A DNA stretch of 64,000 nt from Nageia nagi (taxonomy: Eukaryota; Pinophyta), in assembly GCA_050084985.1 (NCBI GenBank), contig JBITNC010000001.1, positions 215,264,001 through 215,328,000 of the forward strand, in the 5' to 3' direction. Shown here piece after piece: positions 10,655 through 21,833 of this stretch. The notes beneath the pieces are model-generated. The model did not search any database and was not told the DNA's origin. It worked only from the letters and a program-made list of their open reading frames with translations. Each line of letters begins with the position of its first letter. Position 1 is the first letter of the stretch. The position numbers and the translations under genes are program-made.

Positions 10655-11205
10655 CACTCATTAGTTAAATCTAAAAATATGGCAAGAATAGCTCTTTGGA
10701 AAGTTGTAGGTGCATTACACAACCCAAAAGGTAGAACTTTATAAGCAAATGTTCCCCATGGACAAGTAAAAGTGGTTTTCTCTTGGTATTTTATTGTAAT
10801 CTTTATCTGATTATAACCACTAAACCCATCTAGAAATAAAAAGTACTTCTTCTTAGCCAAATTATCCAACACCTGATCTATAAATGGTAAGGGGAAATGA
10901 TCCCTATGAGTGGCTTTGTTCAAGGTTCTATAGTCTACATAGACTCTCCACTTTCCATTTTTCTTTGGTACCAACACTAGAGGTGAAACCCATCTACTAT
11001 CAGAAATAGGATAGATAAAATCTACTTCCAACAACTTTTCTATTTCTATTTTCACAATATCTTTAAGAGCTAGGTTTATTCTCCTAGGAGGTTGGTTTAT
11101 AGGCTTAGAATCATATGTATAAATATGATGAGTATAAATGTTAGGATGAATACCTTTCATGTCTGAGTAGTCCCAAGCAAATGCTCTTGTGTGAGCTCTT
11201 AGCAT
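10655..11205 (-). pseudogene. Element A reverse transcriptase, N-terminal and palm part
   Basis: An open frame of about 184 codons carries the Gypsy RT motifs WVSPLVLVPKKNGKWR, DYRTLNKAT, FPLPFIDQ, FLDGFSGYNQI with the first catalytic Asp, TTFTCPWGTFAYKVLPFGLCNAP and TFQRA. It stops at the insertion of N and resumes at 5552 with the YMDD box. The 5-bp target duplication (10655-10659) lies inside the gene. This stretch is unusually well preserved, with no stop. Confidence 0.93.
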
Positions 11206-11879
11206 TTTGATTGTGTCTTCTTCTTCTTATGAAGTTAGCCATCTACTTATGTTAAGTGTCTTTCTAGGCAAGATCTAAACTGATTTCATTCTTAATGTAA
11301 TTAAACTACTCTAATCTAGGAGTTGAGCTAGTGAATTCAAAGGATAATGATGTGGGAATAATGAATGAAATATTTTTGTCCTTTCTCTAAAAGCTTCTCC
11401 TTTTGGTATAATATGGGTAAGTGGACATCTAAATATTGATAAAAAGTGAGTCTAACCATCAATTGGTATATTAAAGACATCTTGAAAACTTACCAATGAT
11501 GAAGCTTGGTCTTCTTCTTTTAACTCTCCCATTTGTTGTTCACAACTTATTTCCTCAAGACTTTCTTCCAGTTCATCCACATGTTCCTGAATTGCAATTA
11601 TGGCCAAGGTTGCAAATGTTTTAGCTCCATCAGGTTTAAGTTCATCAATCCACAACTATCCTTGGTACTCAAGAGCAAGTTGAGCAAGAGGATACAAAGA
11701 GATAGTTTTCATATGTCATCCATAAAAAATTATCATATCTCTAAATCTATAATTGATAAATGCTACTACAGTTGCTAACCATGGTCTATCTAAGATTATA
11801 GGATATCCATTATTTCCTTTTATCTTTAATACCAAAAAATCTACTGGATATTCCTATGAATCAATAATGATTTGCACAT
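11206..11879 (-). pseudogene. Element A protease-RT linker region
   Basis: Part of the gag-pol frame between protease and RT. A 68-codon piece (11452-11655, MWIDELKPDG, acidic and Glu-rich) is readable and is followed by stop-damaged sequence. No separate domain is recognised; it probably belongs to the polyprotein. Confidence 0.55.
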
Positions 11880-12480
11880 CATCAATTACTCCTTCTGATG
11901 TAGCTATAGACTAATCTACTAATTGTAGAATTATTATTGTTGGTCTGATCTCTAATAATAATAATTCCTTTATCAAGTTTGTAGTTATAACATTAATTGT
12001 TGCTCCCAAGTTAATCAATACATTTGGAATTTTAGTTCCTTTAATATATACTATGATAATTAGAGTACCAAGATCTCCATACTTGGGATTAATTATCTTA
12101 CCAGATAGTAGTTTAGCTACCTTACCATCTACTTGAATGGTTTCTGGATAAGTTTTCCTCTTTCTCCCTCCTTTTCTAATGCATAACTCTTTCACAAGCT
12201 TGTTTAATTCTAGAACTTCTTGAATTGCTTGTAACACTAGAATGGATATATTGAGCTTTTTTAATTCTCTAAGTAATTCAGACTCTTTTTCAATTGGTTT
12301 GATTACTAACCTTTCAAGATATGGAATCTATTCTTCCTTTTGCTTTTGTACCTCTTTTTGCGCTGGACTTTCAATAGTGTGTTCAGATTCTTCATTATTT
12401 ACCTTTGTGACTACTGATGGATCCAAATCTATTATTTTTACTAGTTCTATTATCTTCCTTCTAGATCTTAGTTGAATCTC
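11880..12480 (-). pseudogene. Element A protease with upstream linker
   Basis: The motif IPNVLINLGATINVITTNLIKEL followed by LQLVD (about 11915-12030) matches the Athila-type protease signature in which DLGAS replaces the usual DSGA; here the Asp is Asn (NLGAT), a G-to-A change. The linker upstream (LKKLNISILVLQAIQEV, KELCIRKGGRK) is also Athila-like. Probably inactive. Confidence 0.8.
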
Positions 12481-12779
12481 ATCACATTGTATGGAATTAA
12501 TTGAATTAGTATCATTTTAATCAATGTGATAGGTGACTTACCTATTGTTGGGATTTAGAATAGGTTGAGCTGGCAATGCAGGCTATTTTAGCTGTATTTG
12601 GCCTTGAGCTGGTCTTGGTAATAATATTTACTATTGTTGAGTATTTTGACTCCATTTTCTTTGCTAATTTCCTTGGTTTCAACCAAATTGATTTCCTTGA
12701 TTCTAATTTGGTTGCATTCCTTGATTCCAATTGGACTAATTCCAACTAGAGTGGTTATTCCATGGTCCTCCCCACTATT

Positions 12780-14337
12780 GATTTTGACTAGATTATGTCT
12801 AATCCTGATTTGACATCCATGGAGGATATGGCATCATATTAGGTGGATATTGCATATTCCACCAAGGTTGAAAATAAGGCCTTATGGAGCCTTGAAAATT
12901 TTTGTTTCCTCTTGGTGCAACATAGCTTGCATCTCCTGTCATACTTTCCAATGACATTTGGGCTACTGTTAAATATTTATAGTCATCTCTCTTATGATTT
13001 TTCTGACATAATCCATATATTACTATTTTGTTGAGAGGACATTCATGAAGTGGATGCTTCTTCTTACACCTTGGATAATAGATAGCTAATGAGTCTTAAG
13101 AGTCTTGTGGATCTTTTGCTTTAGCTATTCTATTTGTTCCTCCCTTTAATTGGTTCAATTCCACCAAAATGTCAATTTTGAAATTGGCCAATTCTTCAAT
13201 AAGTTCACTAACTGCACTATCCTTAGTGTGAAGTTTCATCTTATGAGTAGGAGTTTTGGTCCTTGAGTAATTTATGCATAACTCAATGATCTCATCCAAA
13301 TCTAATGTATAGATATTTTCTCTTCCCATTAGATTCAAAACATCAAGGGATGATTCTAATAATCCTCTCAAAAATATTGTCTTAATAAAATCAAGATCAA
13401 AGTTAGTTCCTACCCTTTTTTGCACAAAAAGGAACCGATACACATAATCCTCCAAGCTTTTTATTTCTTCTTACTTGATTTTGAATAGCTCATCTTTCCT
13501 ATCCTTGACTCTGCAATACTCTTGATACTTTTCTAGAAATAATTTTTCCATTTCTAGCTAATTGCTGATGGAATCTAGTGGAAGTCCCATGAACCATCTC
13601 ATTGCATTATCCTTCAAGGTAGAAGGAAAGAGTTTAGTTTTTGATTATCTAATTCATAATCATATGTCTTACATATGATTTTAAATTCAAATAAGAACTG
13701 ATCAGGATCCTCATTTGGAAAACCTCTAAAGTTGGGTAACACTAATGGTGAAATATTCTTCATTGGGGAATCAACTCTTGGAGCAAGGAGGATGGGAAAA
13801 GAGAAGGTCCTATTTGGATTTTGTGGATTTTCTCCTCCTCCACCACTACCTCTAGTAGCATTAGTACTACCCATTCATCCTAACATAGTATATAATGGAT
13901 TAACAAAAGTTGCAAAAGTTCCAAAAGGTCTTTTTGCTTCTTCACTTTCAGCTTCAGAATCTGTATCACTTGAAGGAATCTAGATGTGCAATGGTGAAAA
14001 AACTTTAAAAAATCTTATAGATTCTTGTACTTGACTTTTTGAAACACCAACTTTTGTAGATTGTTCAAGAGGTTTTTCTTCAATTAATTTTTCTCCAAGA
14101 TGTCTAGGATCTTGTTCTTCTGATGACTGCGACTGTGAATTTTCTTTAGTTTTAGCTAATAAAGATTGCTTAACAACATTAGGACTTTCCTCAACAATTT
14201 TAGCTTACTATGATGAGGTAGCTCTACCTAATTCAATAGGTCTTCTTTGGGGGGGTTTTACTGGAGTGTGACCTCTACCTCTACTACTCCTACCTCTATT
14301 ACTAATAAATCTTCATCTCTAGATCTATTCATTCATT
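12780..14337 (-). pseudogene. Element A gag
   Basis: The N-terminal region is Arg/Gly- and Pro-rich (RGRSSRGRGHTPVKPPQRR, about 14235-14300), followed by an acidic Ser/Glu stretch, then the gag core (PNFRGFPNEDPDQFLFEF, about 13700-13755; RFLFVQKRVG, about 13410-13440) and a zinc-knuckle-like region (CKKKHPLHEC, about 13043-13072, then CQKNH). A Pro/Trp/Met-rich tail follows (YPPWMSNQD). Stops are mostly TAG/TAA. The ATG at 13874 (MGSTNATRG) could be mistaken for the start, but the frame clearly continues upstream to about 14337. Confidence 0.82.
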
Positions 14338-14527
14338 CTAAATAATCAACTTTGGAATCAAATCTAAGCAAGTTCAAAATAGTTTGATCAAAGAACTCTT
14401 ATATGGCTACTACTCAAGACCACTCAAAGATCCCCTTTGAGGAAACATGGCTGTACATAATTTCTAATATGGTACTGGTAGGATTCCTACTACAAGAATT
14501 GTTGTCACCAGTCCTAACTAACACTTT
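14338..14527 (-). other. Element A untranslated leader
   Basis: The sequence between the primer site and the first gag codons. I see no other feature in it; a plus-strand ORF across 14403-14618 spans leader, primer site and LTR and is not a gene. Confidence 0.6.
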
Positions 14528-14546
14528 CCCAGATAATGATGCCAAA
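14528..14546 (-). other. Element A primer binding site (decayed Asp-tRNA type)
   Basis: On the minus strand TTTGGCATCATTATCTGGG aligns base for base with the Asp-tRNA site used by Athila elements (TTTGGCGCCGTTGCCGGGG). Five of the six differences are transitions of the C-to-T/G-to-A kind. It stands next to the LTR end (CTCATCA). Confidence 0.75.
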
Positions 14547-14548
14547 AA

Positions 14549-16105
14549 TGATGAGGCGTCAATTCATCATTTAATTTTTGTTAATCTTGATTTGGTGTAC
14601 AAGGCTATGTATAGTTAAGGACACTATTTTATCCCTTGTTCTACTTGAAAAATTCAAATTTCAATCACACAATAATGCTACATTTAGACTTGCAAGAATT
14701 AAACTGGAAAGATAAAGTTGTAGTAAACTGAAGGAAATGGAGTTAAACACACACACTAAGCTATTATCAAATACTTTGTAGAAAACTAGAAATTGACATG
14801 AAACAAATAAGAGACCTCTACCAGTAGGAGTGGGCCCCCTCTTCCTAGTAGAGACTCACAATTAAACATAATGTTAAAGAATTATCATACCTTTTTTCTA
14901 CTTTTCCAAATGAATTGATATAATTTGATTACAAAAGCTAGTCCTTCCTCCTCCTCCTTTTTCTATCACCAAGTCTCTTATTTGTTCTAATAGGCTCATT
15001 AATGTTTTTTAACTAATCATTCTAAATATATACTACTTGACCTATTCATTTGGGTCATACAATCCTTCTTATCCTACACTATTTGCTAATATTCTAGAGA
15101 TAATTCTACAAAGATCATGTCTAAAATAGAATTAGTTACTTTGTCCTTAAGACTAGTTCCAAATTGGAATAAGTCTACTTGACTTCTTCTCTAGCTCCTC
15201 TAGTTTCTCTAATTGATCCATGTTTCTTCTCTATCTTTGATGTAGCTATCATCTTAACTTTGTGCATCTGATTCTTCTATATTTCTAGAGCTATAATTTA
15301 GGAGCCTTTCTAGAGCTACATTTTAGGAACCTTTCTGGAGCTACATTTTAGGAACCTTTTTGGAGCTACATTTCAAAAGCCTTTCTAGAGCTACATTTTA
15401 GAAACCTTTCTGGAGCTACATTTTAGGAGCCTTTCTGGAGCTATGGTTTCTAAAACTGAGCCTAGAAATAGTTTCTAGAGCCAAACTTAAGTCACTTTCT
15501 AGTGCTATACTTAAGTCAATTTCTAGAGCCAGACTAAAGTTGCTTTCTGGTACTAGACTTAAGTTGGTTTCTGGAGCTAGACTGAAGTCACTTTCTGGTG
15601 CTAGACTTAAGTTAGTTTCTAGAGCTAGACTGAAGTCACTTTCTAGTGCTAGATTAAAGTTGCTTTCTAGTGCTAGATTGAAGTCAGTTTTTGGAGCCAG
15701 TCTTAAGTTACTTTTTGGCACTAGACTTAAGTCAATTTTTGGAGCCAATATTAAGTTGCTTTCTAGTGCTAGACTTAAGTTGATTTTTGGAGCTAGACTT
15801 ATGTCATTTTCTGGAGCTCTCAATTAGATTACTTTTAGAGCTAGAAACTTGATACTTGCAGCCATCATTATTATGAGAAGTTATAATATGTGCTTAGCAA
15901 ACATTATTCAAACATAAATAGTAATTTTTCATGCATAAAAATTAAAAATAACATTAATAAATGAAATATCAAACAAATATGCATTCAACATTAAATTAGA
16001 TAGTTTATAACAATTGGTAATATCATTCAAGACATAATAGTGTTCCAAATGTCCTTAACACATTAAATAAATGCATAAAAAATGAGACCATTTTGAGTCT
16101 CATCA
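14549..16105 (-). repeat. Element A 5' LTR (1557 bp)
   Basis: On the minus strand it starts TGATGAGACTC at 16105 and ends GCCTCATCA at 14549, with 7-bp inverted ends. The first 77 bases recur at 1-77 next to a polypurine tract. It contains a large tandem repeat block at 15290-15830. Its outer edge abuts element K sequence at 16106. Confidence 0.88.
15290..15830. repeat. 24-bp tandem repeats inside the A LTR
   Basis: Over twenty imperfect units. Left part: TTTCTGGAGCTACATTTTAG. Right part alternates CTTTCTAGTGCTAGACTTAAG and TTTCTGGAGCTAGACTGAAG. The 24-bp period gives overlapping 'ORFs' on both strands with 8-residue periodicity, which are artefacts. The same core is at 3090-3350 in the element interior. 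Confidence 0.9.
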
Positions 16106-16409
16106 TAGCCCATGAGGGATCCCACCATAAAAATCTAAGTTTTTTTAATGCATTGAATAAGGTAGCACACACCTTAGTGAGGATTGTCATCATGCATCCT
16201 ACTTTGAGCTTTGAGAAATTATTGACCAACATTAGCCTTTATCCATGATTCAAATTTTAGAATGCCTTGGAAAAAAGTGGAGTAACTCATGTTGTGGGAT
16301 CATTTTGGCAATGTGCACCATGATTCATGAGCATGAACTATGAATCATGGACATTGTGTATGGACCATGAGTATGAGCCATGTATCATGATACTTATCCC
16401 CATAATAGA
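16106..16409 (+). mobile_element. Element K, interior segment 1 (between A and J)
   Basis: Clearly homologous, in the same orientation, to 52530-52855 in element L (shared blocks ACTCATGTTGTGGGATCATTTT and CTTATCCCCATAA/CTTGTCCCCATAA). No coding sequence. A's insertion hides the part of K to the left. Confidence 0.8.
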
Positions 16410-16898
16410 TGTAATGATACTAAAATGAGCCATGTCTATGAGCATGGATATTGATGGTATCATTAGGAACTAGTATAGACTATAAAATTCATTATCTTGG
16501 GCATCAAACTTATGGGAATCACCCCTTATTGATAAGCCCCTTACAACATGTCCCACATTCATAGCTATCTCCTCTTATCCATCAAGTACTTAGTTACATA
16601 CTAACTAATGTCTCATACCTCTTGGGCATGATCTGATCCCTTGGAGTACCAAATTATCATAATTACTAGAGACTTGGTGCTTGCCTCTCAACCAATGATC
16701 TTCTAATAGGTTTCACCCCTAAGGCCCCCCTAGCTTCATTCACCATTTTGTACTCCCATTACAACAATAGGAACAAACTCTCTCTCACATATCCACCATG
16801 GTTCATAAGGCACAATAGTTTAGGTTTAGAGATGCTCCTCATTTGTTAGAGGTTTCACTCTAATACACTCACATATATGGGAGAGGTCACATCTCATA
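16410..16898 (-). repeat. Element J 3' LTR (489 bp)
   Basis: Left end TGTAATGATACT matches 22426; on the minus strand it starts TATGAGATGTGACC (TG decayed to TA) after the purine run. Its first about 120 bases and its terminal bases resemble the K and L LTRs (43888 and 51779). Confidence 0.88.
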
Positions 16899-16911
16899 TT
16901 CTCCCCCACTT
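16899..16911 (-). other. Element J polypurine tract
   Basis: AAGTGGGGGAGAA on the minus strand, directly before the 3' LTR. Element K has the close variant GTGGGAGAGAA at the same place (43877-43887). Confidence 0.85.
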
Positions 16912-17056
16912 AAATATATTGATGAACTCATTAATAAGATATAACAAAGGGATAAAATGGTTCTCTAGTAATGACCTACTAATTCATGCCACCAATACTT
17001 CTCATGGCCTTTAGTAAGTACTTCTTTTATCTTATATTCAAAGTTCCACAAGCTCT

Positions 17057-17640
17057 CTACTCTTTCCCATTTGTCATTTTCAATGGTATCTCCTTATAGG
17101 TGATAGGGTATTTAATTTTCTTTATCTTTCCAAAACCCCTTATTCTCATGCCCTTGATTTCCTTCACTATTTTATGTGGCTTATCAACAATCCTAGTGTG
17201 TGGGTGTGTGGAAACCATTCTCTTTAGATTCTCTAAGTCTTCTATGTATGACCTCAACTAGATGATAGAAAATATTATGCATATGTAGATGATTAGGTAA
17301 CTAAATTTTGTATGCCACTTTTTCAATCTTCTATTTTACTTTAAATTTTCATTTCTATCATCTAGTAAGTGACTTTGATATTTTGATTACAAGTTTAAAA
17401 TGATCTCCATCAATTTTCAAGAACACCAATTTCTAACCTTAAACTCTAACTCACATCTTCCTTGATTTGTATTCTCCCTCATCCTTTCCTATCCTTGCAT
17501 TAATTACTCCCTAACAATGTTTACCCTTTCTTACTAATCTTCTAAGTATCAAGTTATTGATATATAGATGCTATAATACTCAAGAACAACTATGTGGGGA
17601 GCAATTGATTACCTTATTGTAGCTAGTTCAAAAGGTATAA
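17057..17640 (-). pseudogene. Element J integrase C-terminal tail
   Basis: Broken sequence downstream of the integrase core. A 66-codon piece (17057-17257) contains RIVDKPHKIVKEIKG and YKEIPLKM, which sits where chromoviruses carry a chromodomain and faintly recalls it. The key aromatic residues are not convincing, so I do not call a chromodomain. Confidence 0.45.
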
Positions 17641-18420
17641 ACTTACCCAAGGTTGAATTTTGGCTATTGTAATAAAAATGAGCTATTGCTATAAGGTTAG
17701 CCAATTTATTTGATCAAAAGTCACATAGTGCCTTAAATACTCCTCTAAAATACCATTTATTATTTCTATTAACCATTGATCTATGGGTGATGGTTGGTTG
17801 ACATTAACAATGTAATACTCATTATACTAAATAAGTATGACCATAAGTTGGTAGTGAATCGAGCATCCCTATATGATACAATATCCAATAGTATTATCAA
17901 TTACTTCACCACATGCTTAAAGAAATAATCAACTACTAAGGTTGCTTCACATGGGTACTTATAAGGTATAAAAGTTGCATATTTAAAAAACCTATCAAGC
18001 ACTACTATGATATTGGTATATACCTAAATATTTGGCAAGTTGGTGATAAAATCCATATTAACACTAACCCAAGGTCTAACTAGAATAAGGAGGGGTTGAA
18101 GTAAGCTTGTTTGTCATGTCCTTTCACTCTTATCTTATTGACATAATAAATAAATTCTCACATAACTTTCCTTATCATTAAAAATGTTTGGCCAATAAAA
18201 CCCTCTCAAGATTAAGGTCAACATTTGATCTCTCCTTGGATGTCCTACCCAAGGTGAGTCATGATACTCCATCAACTCCTTCCTCAAACCATCCCACTTT
18301 GGCACATAAACTTTTTTAGCTCCATATAATAGGAAATCCATGTAAATTCTAAACTTACTCAATTAGTTTACTCCTACAAACTTATCAATTGAATCCATCA
18401 TAGCTTTGGCTTAAAGTTCC
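17640..18420 (-). pseudogene. Element J integrase
   Basis: Zinc region at 18135-18362 (ELMEYHDSPWVGHPRRDQ, then YWPNIFNDKESYV with one of the Cys positions changed and LLCQ). The core follows: MDFITNLPN with the first Asp (about 18025-18055), VVLDRFFKYATFIP, then VSYRDARFTTNLW with the second Asp (about 17860-17885), then INGILEEYLRHY (about 17735-17765). Stops and shifts break it. Confidence 0.82.
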
Positions 18421-19190
18421 TTCTCCATTCCTTCTTGTATCCTTGAAATAAGGTCTCCCAAGAGTTGTACTTGGTCCTATTGATTTGGTTGTACATTATG
18501 TTTACTCAACTCATCTTGGCCTTTTACCATTGCTATGATGGCATGGGATGGTTTCTCCCTTACTTGAGTTGAGGTGAGCTCCTATGAGCCCTCACCTTCA
18601 TCCTTTAATTATGGTTTATAGTTCAATTCATTTGCCATGATATTTTTCTTCCCTAAATTTTATCTAAACTTCACATCATATTTAGTGATACAATCATCCT
18701 ATTGAGCCTTCATCCTAATTAATTTGTTGTAAGTATTGAAATAGGTTTTGGATATATTATCTAATTTAACCATAAAGGGAGTCATTAAGAGATAGTTTCT
18801 CCAAGCCTTCAAAAAATGTAACATGACCATCATCTCCTTATCATGTGTAGGGTAATTCCTCTATGTATATTTCAACTTTTGGGACTCAATTGCTATAGGA
18901 TATCCATCCTAAATCAAGATTCCACTAATTGCATAATCTAACACATCTATATGCACCTCAAAAGGTTTAGAAACATTAGGCAAGGATAACATTGTATATG
19001 TTTTGAGCTTACTCTTCAATTTGTAAAATACCCTTTGCCTACTTACCATACAAAACCATCTAATTCCTTTCCTCAACAACTAAGTAAGAGATACGATAAT
19101 ATTTGAATACCCAAATACAAACTTCCTATAGTAGTTGGCCAAGTCTCAAAATTACCTCAATTGATGAACATACTTAGGAGGCTCCTAATC
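18420..19190 (-). pseudogene. Element J RNase H and linker
   Basis: The region 18770-19000 reads EVHIDVLDYAISGILIQDG, then NYPTHDKEMMVMLHFLKAWR, the RNase H signature with the first Asp and the conserved Glu. Downstream is a Gln/Glu-rich linker to the integrase zinc region. Degenerate but recognisable. Confidence 0.78.
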
Positions 19191-19945
19191 TCAATTGACA
19201 TCTAATTTCTTTGTTATTATATTAATATTTCCACTTCCCATAATATATCTAAATAAATTCACCTTTGTTAGTGTAAATGCATACTTATCCCTTTTAACAT
19301 AAAGTTGGTTCTTCTTGAGCTTCTCAAATACTAAATACAAATACTCTTTATGGTCATCTAATATCCTATTGTATACATGGATGAAACACATTATTCATAG
19401 TGTACAAAAGATTTCTAGGGTATTACACAATTGAAATGGCATGACCATAAAGTTGAATGATCCATACCTAGTCACATAGGTTATGTTCTCTTTGTCTTCT
19501 TCTAGAATCCTCACCTAATAGTAGCCTTGTTTCAAATTTAGCTTTCAAAATACATTGCTTTCTCCAACCTATCAAAACAATCCTTAATTAGTGGTAGAGG
19601 GTACTTATTCTTTATTATTATGTTTTTGAGGTCTTGGTAATGAACACACATTTTTGAATATATATCTTTCTTCTTTTGAAATAACATCAATGCCCCATAA
19701 GGTGAATGAGAAGGTCTCAAGCACCTAGCTGCTAACAACTCTTCCAACTACCTCTTTAGTTCTACCATCTCTATAGGGGATAATCTATAAGGTTGTATAG
19801 AAGGTGGTTTGGATTCTAGAGTTAACTCAATCTTGTGATCTACTACATGCCTTGGTGGTAGCCAACTTGGTAGCTCCACCAACATCACATTTGCATATTT
19901 CTCCAACACTAAGTTGATCACTCCTAGGACCATTATTGAATACAC
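19191..19945 (-). pseudogene. Element J reverse transcriptase
   Basis: Upstream part 19748-19945 (WLPPRHVVDHKIEL, YRLSPIEMVELKR), palm part 19538-19747 (MEELLAARCLRPSHSPYGA, NKYPLPLI), thumb 19191-19391 (HKEYLYLVFEKLKKNQLYV, the region after the catalytic box). I see no intact YxDD. The order and spacing are as in chromovirus RT. Confidence 0.82.
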
Positions 19946-20445
19946 TTCCTACTCCTTCAAACCTCATAGCATGGTTGCTAGAAATAAAGGTTCATATTTA
20001 TTTTTAAAGGCCTTCATGATTGACATGGTTGATAAGGATTGAGTTCAACCAAAAGACCTAGGTTCAACAAGATATACCATGCAAGAATATAAAGGATGCA
20101 TAATAACTAATTTCCCAATATGGGGAATGGTCACTACATGGGTAGTAAAAATGAATGATTGCTCAAATATAAGATCAAAGTTGAAGTTAGGGAATACAAA
20201 GAGGATAATGGTACCAATCCATTTCTTCACTTAGAGAGAGACTTTGGGAGTCCAATGCAAACTAATTTCTTTTAGTTAGATGGCAACTTGACTAGAGTCA
20301 TCATACTTGTATGAATTTAGGTCTAACTCTTTACATAGAAGCTCATAATTTTATTTACTAGATGCACCATCATTAATGAGATCTACGATAGGACTTTCAT
20401 TGAAAGTGGCTTCTACATATATGATGGGATAGCAATAGTTTTCTT
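19946..20445 (-). pseudogene. Element J protease region
   Basis: Between gag and RT. A motif LINDGASSK (about 20355-20385) occupies the place of the aspartic protease D-T/S-G-A motif, with surrounding sequence too decayed for a firm call. Confidence 0.5.
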
Positions 20446-21833
20446 CTATATGAATGGGTTTACCTCAATGGAAACTAAGGTAATTAGGAGTCTTACACCA
20501 AAGTTTCCATGAGGGTTAGATAAGGATGAGGTGGTAGTAGTCAAGGTTAGTGGTTGAGGAGGGTGAGTGACATAATATTGGATAGGTTGAAATTGAGGAT
20601 TAACTTGAGGGATTGCAAGGCTCATAGAATTGAGATTTTGGTGAGGATAGTCTCTAGAAAAATGACCAATACTATCACCCCTAAAACACCTCCTCTTACT
20701 TTGTTTATCATAACCCATCCTTTGAGCCTTCTATGATCATTGAACATCATCTTGTTAGTGTCCTCTCTTAGAATTCCTATTTCAATCATACTTTCCATAT
20801 CCCTTGATATTATTCTCAAACTTCCCTTTATTTTCCCTATTATCTCTTTGATCTCCTCCCCAACTCTTTCTTTATCTCTTTCTTCACTCCATTTCTTATT
20901 TCTTGAACTTCCATCCCATTTATTTTCTTTTTATTTCTCCATGTATTTCTTTTACCAAAACTCCTTATAATAAATCAACTTCTCTTTAATCAATCAACTT
21001 ATCTATGTAGTTTAGCTTTGGCCAAAGGTTGTATGCCTTTCATAAAGTTATGTAGCTTAAAGTTTTCTAATAAATCCAATATTGCCAACAAAATCACCTA
21101 GAAAACTTTAATGTACTCTTTTATGATGACCTATGTTTAAGAGCATCCAAATTCTCCAAAATGTTCATATCATTATTTGTTGGTCTAAACTACTCTCTCA
21201 ACAACTATTGGAACTTCTCCTAAGTATTACAAGAATTCTCCTCTTTTGATGCCAATCTAGTCCTCCACTAGAGTTTAGCACCTCCTCCTAATAAACCCAC
21301 TTCTATCTATGTCAATATTATTCTTCTCAATCATCTATGGGAGTTGGCTAAAGTAATGTACAAGATCCTAAATCCATATCTCTAATGTTGTAACATCCTA
21401 TTCTCTATTATACATGGTTAGCTCTCTCACCTTTATTTTAGATTCCACTTCTTTTTAAGGTGTTTGAGAGCCATTTTGGTGATCAATAACCTTAAGAGTA
21501 TCACTCATTTTGTCAACTCTTGAATAAAATGATTATTTTGGCTCACTTGAGTTTCCAAATCAAAGACTCAATTGAAAAGGTCCATGATTTCTTTATGTAT
21601 AGCTTTGTGTTCTTCTAATAGGGCTATAGTTTCATTATAAAGTCATACAATCTTATCCCAATAACCCATCCTCTCATCATAGGGCTTGTTATGATCATCT
21701 ATAATCTATCTTTGATAACATTCCATGAAACCTTCCATAGTCACTTGGTGCATTGTGTGGTAAGGAGTTTCCTCTTCCCCTTCATTCATAATAGGAGCTT
21801 CTCATGCTAACTCCTCATTTAGCTAAGTAGACA
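20446..21833 (-). pseudogene. Element J gag
   Basis: Starts near 21833 (MSTQLNEELA after restoring no bases except a TAG read at the Gln position). Long helical N-terminal region, coiled-coil-like (ETIALLEEHKAIHKEIMDLF, about 21555-21615), gag core with many stops, and a damaged zinc knuckle at about 20670-20700 (CFRGDSIGHFSRDYP, where two of the Cys are changed). Confidence 0.7.

Larger units (their letters stand above)
1..16105 (-). mobile_element. Element A: Athila-like Ty3/Gypsy LTR retrotransposon (3' LTR cut by window edge)
   Basis: Minus-strand element. In transcription order: 5' LTR (14549-16105), Asp-tRNA-like primer site, gag, protease, RT, RNase H, integrase, a long extra ORF, polypurine tract, and the first 77 bases of the 3' LTR at the window edge. 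The order gag-PR-RT-RH-INT is that of Ty3/Gypsy. The LTR over 1.5 kb, the Asp primer site, the RT/protease style and an extra ORF after integrase are Athila-like. Element N (5558-10654) is inserted in its RT. Without N the interior is about 9.4 kb, giving about 12.5 kb with two LTRs, normal for Athila. It lies inside element K. Many Gln codons are now TAA/TAG, so it is dead. Confidence 0.9.

Noticed and set aside
13732-13983. Plus-strand ORF opposite A gag
   Set aside because: Shadow of the minus-strand gag frame; composition and motifs belong to the other strand.
15416-15827. Two overlapping repeat-rich ORFs on opposite strands
   Set aside because: Both come from the 24-bp repeat in the A LTR; 8-residue periodicity on both strands.
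17057-17257. Chromodomain at the end of J integrase
   Set aside because: Only a faint resemblance; the aromatic cage residues and the W-G-L core are not visible.
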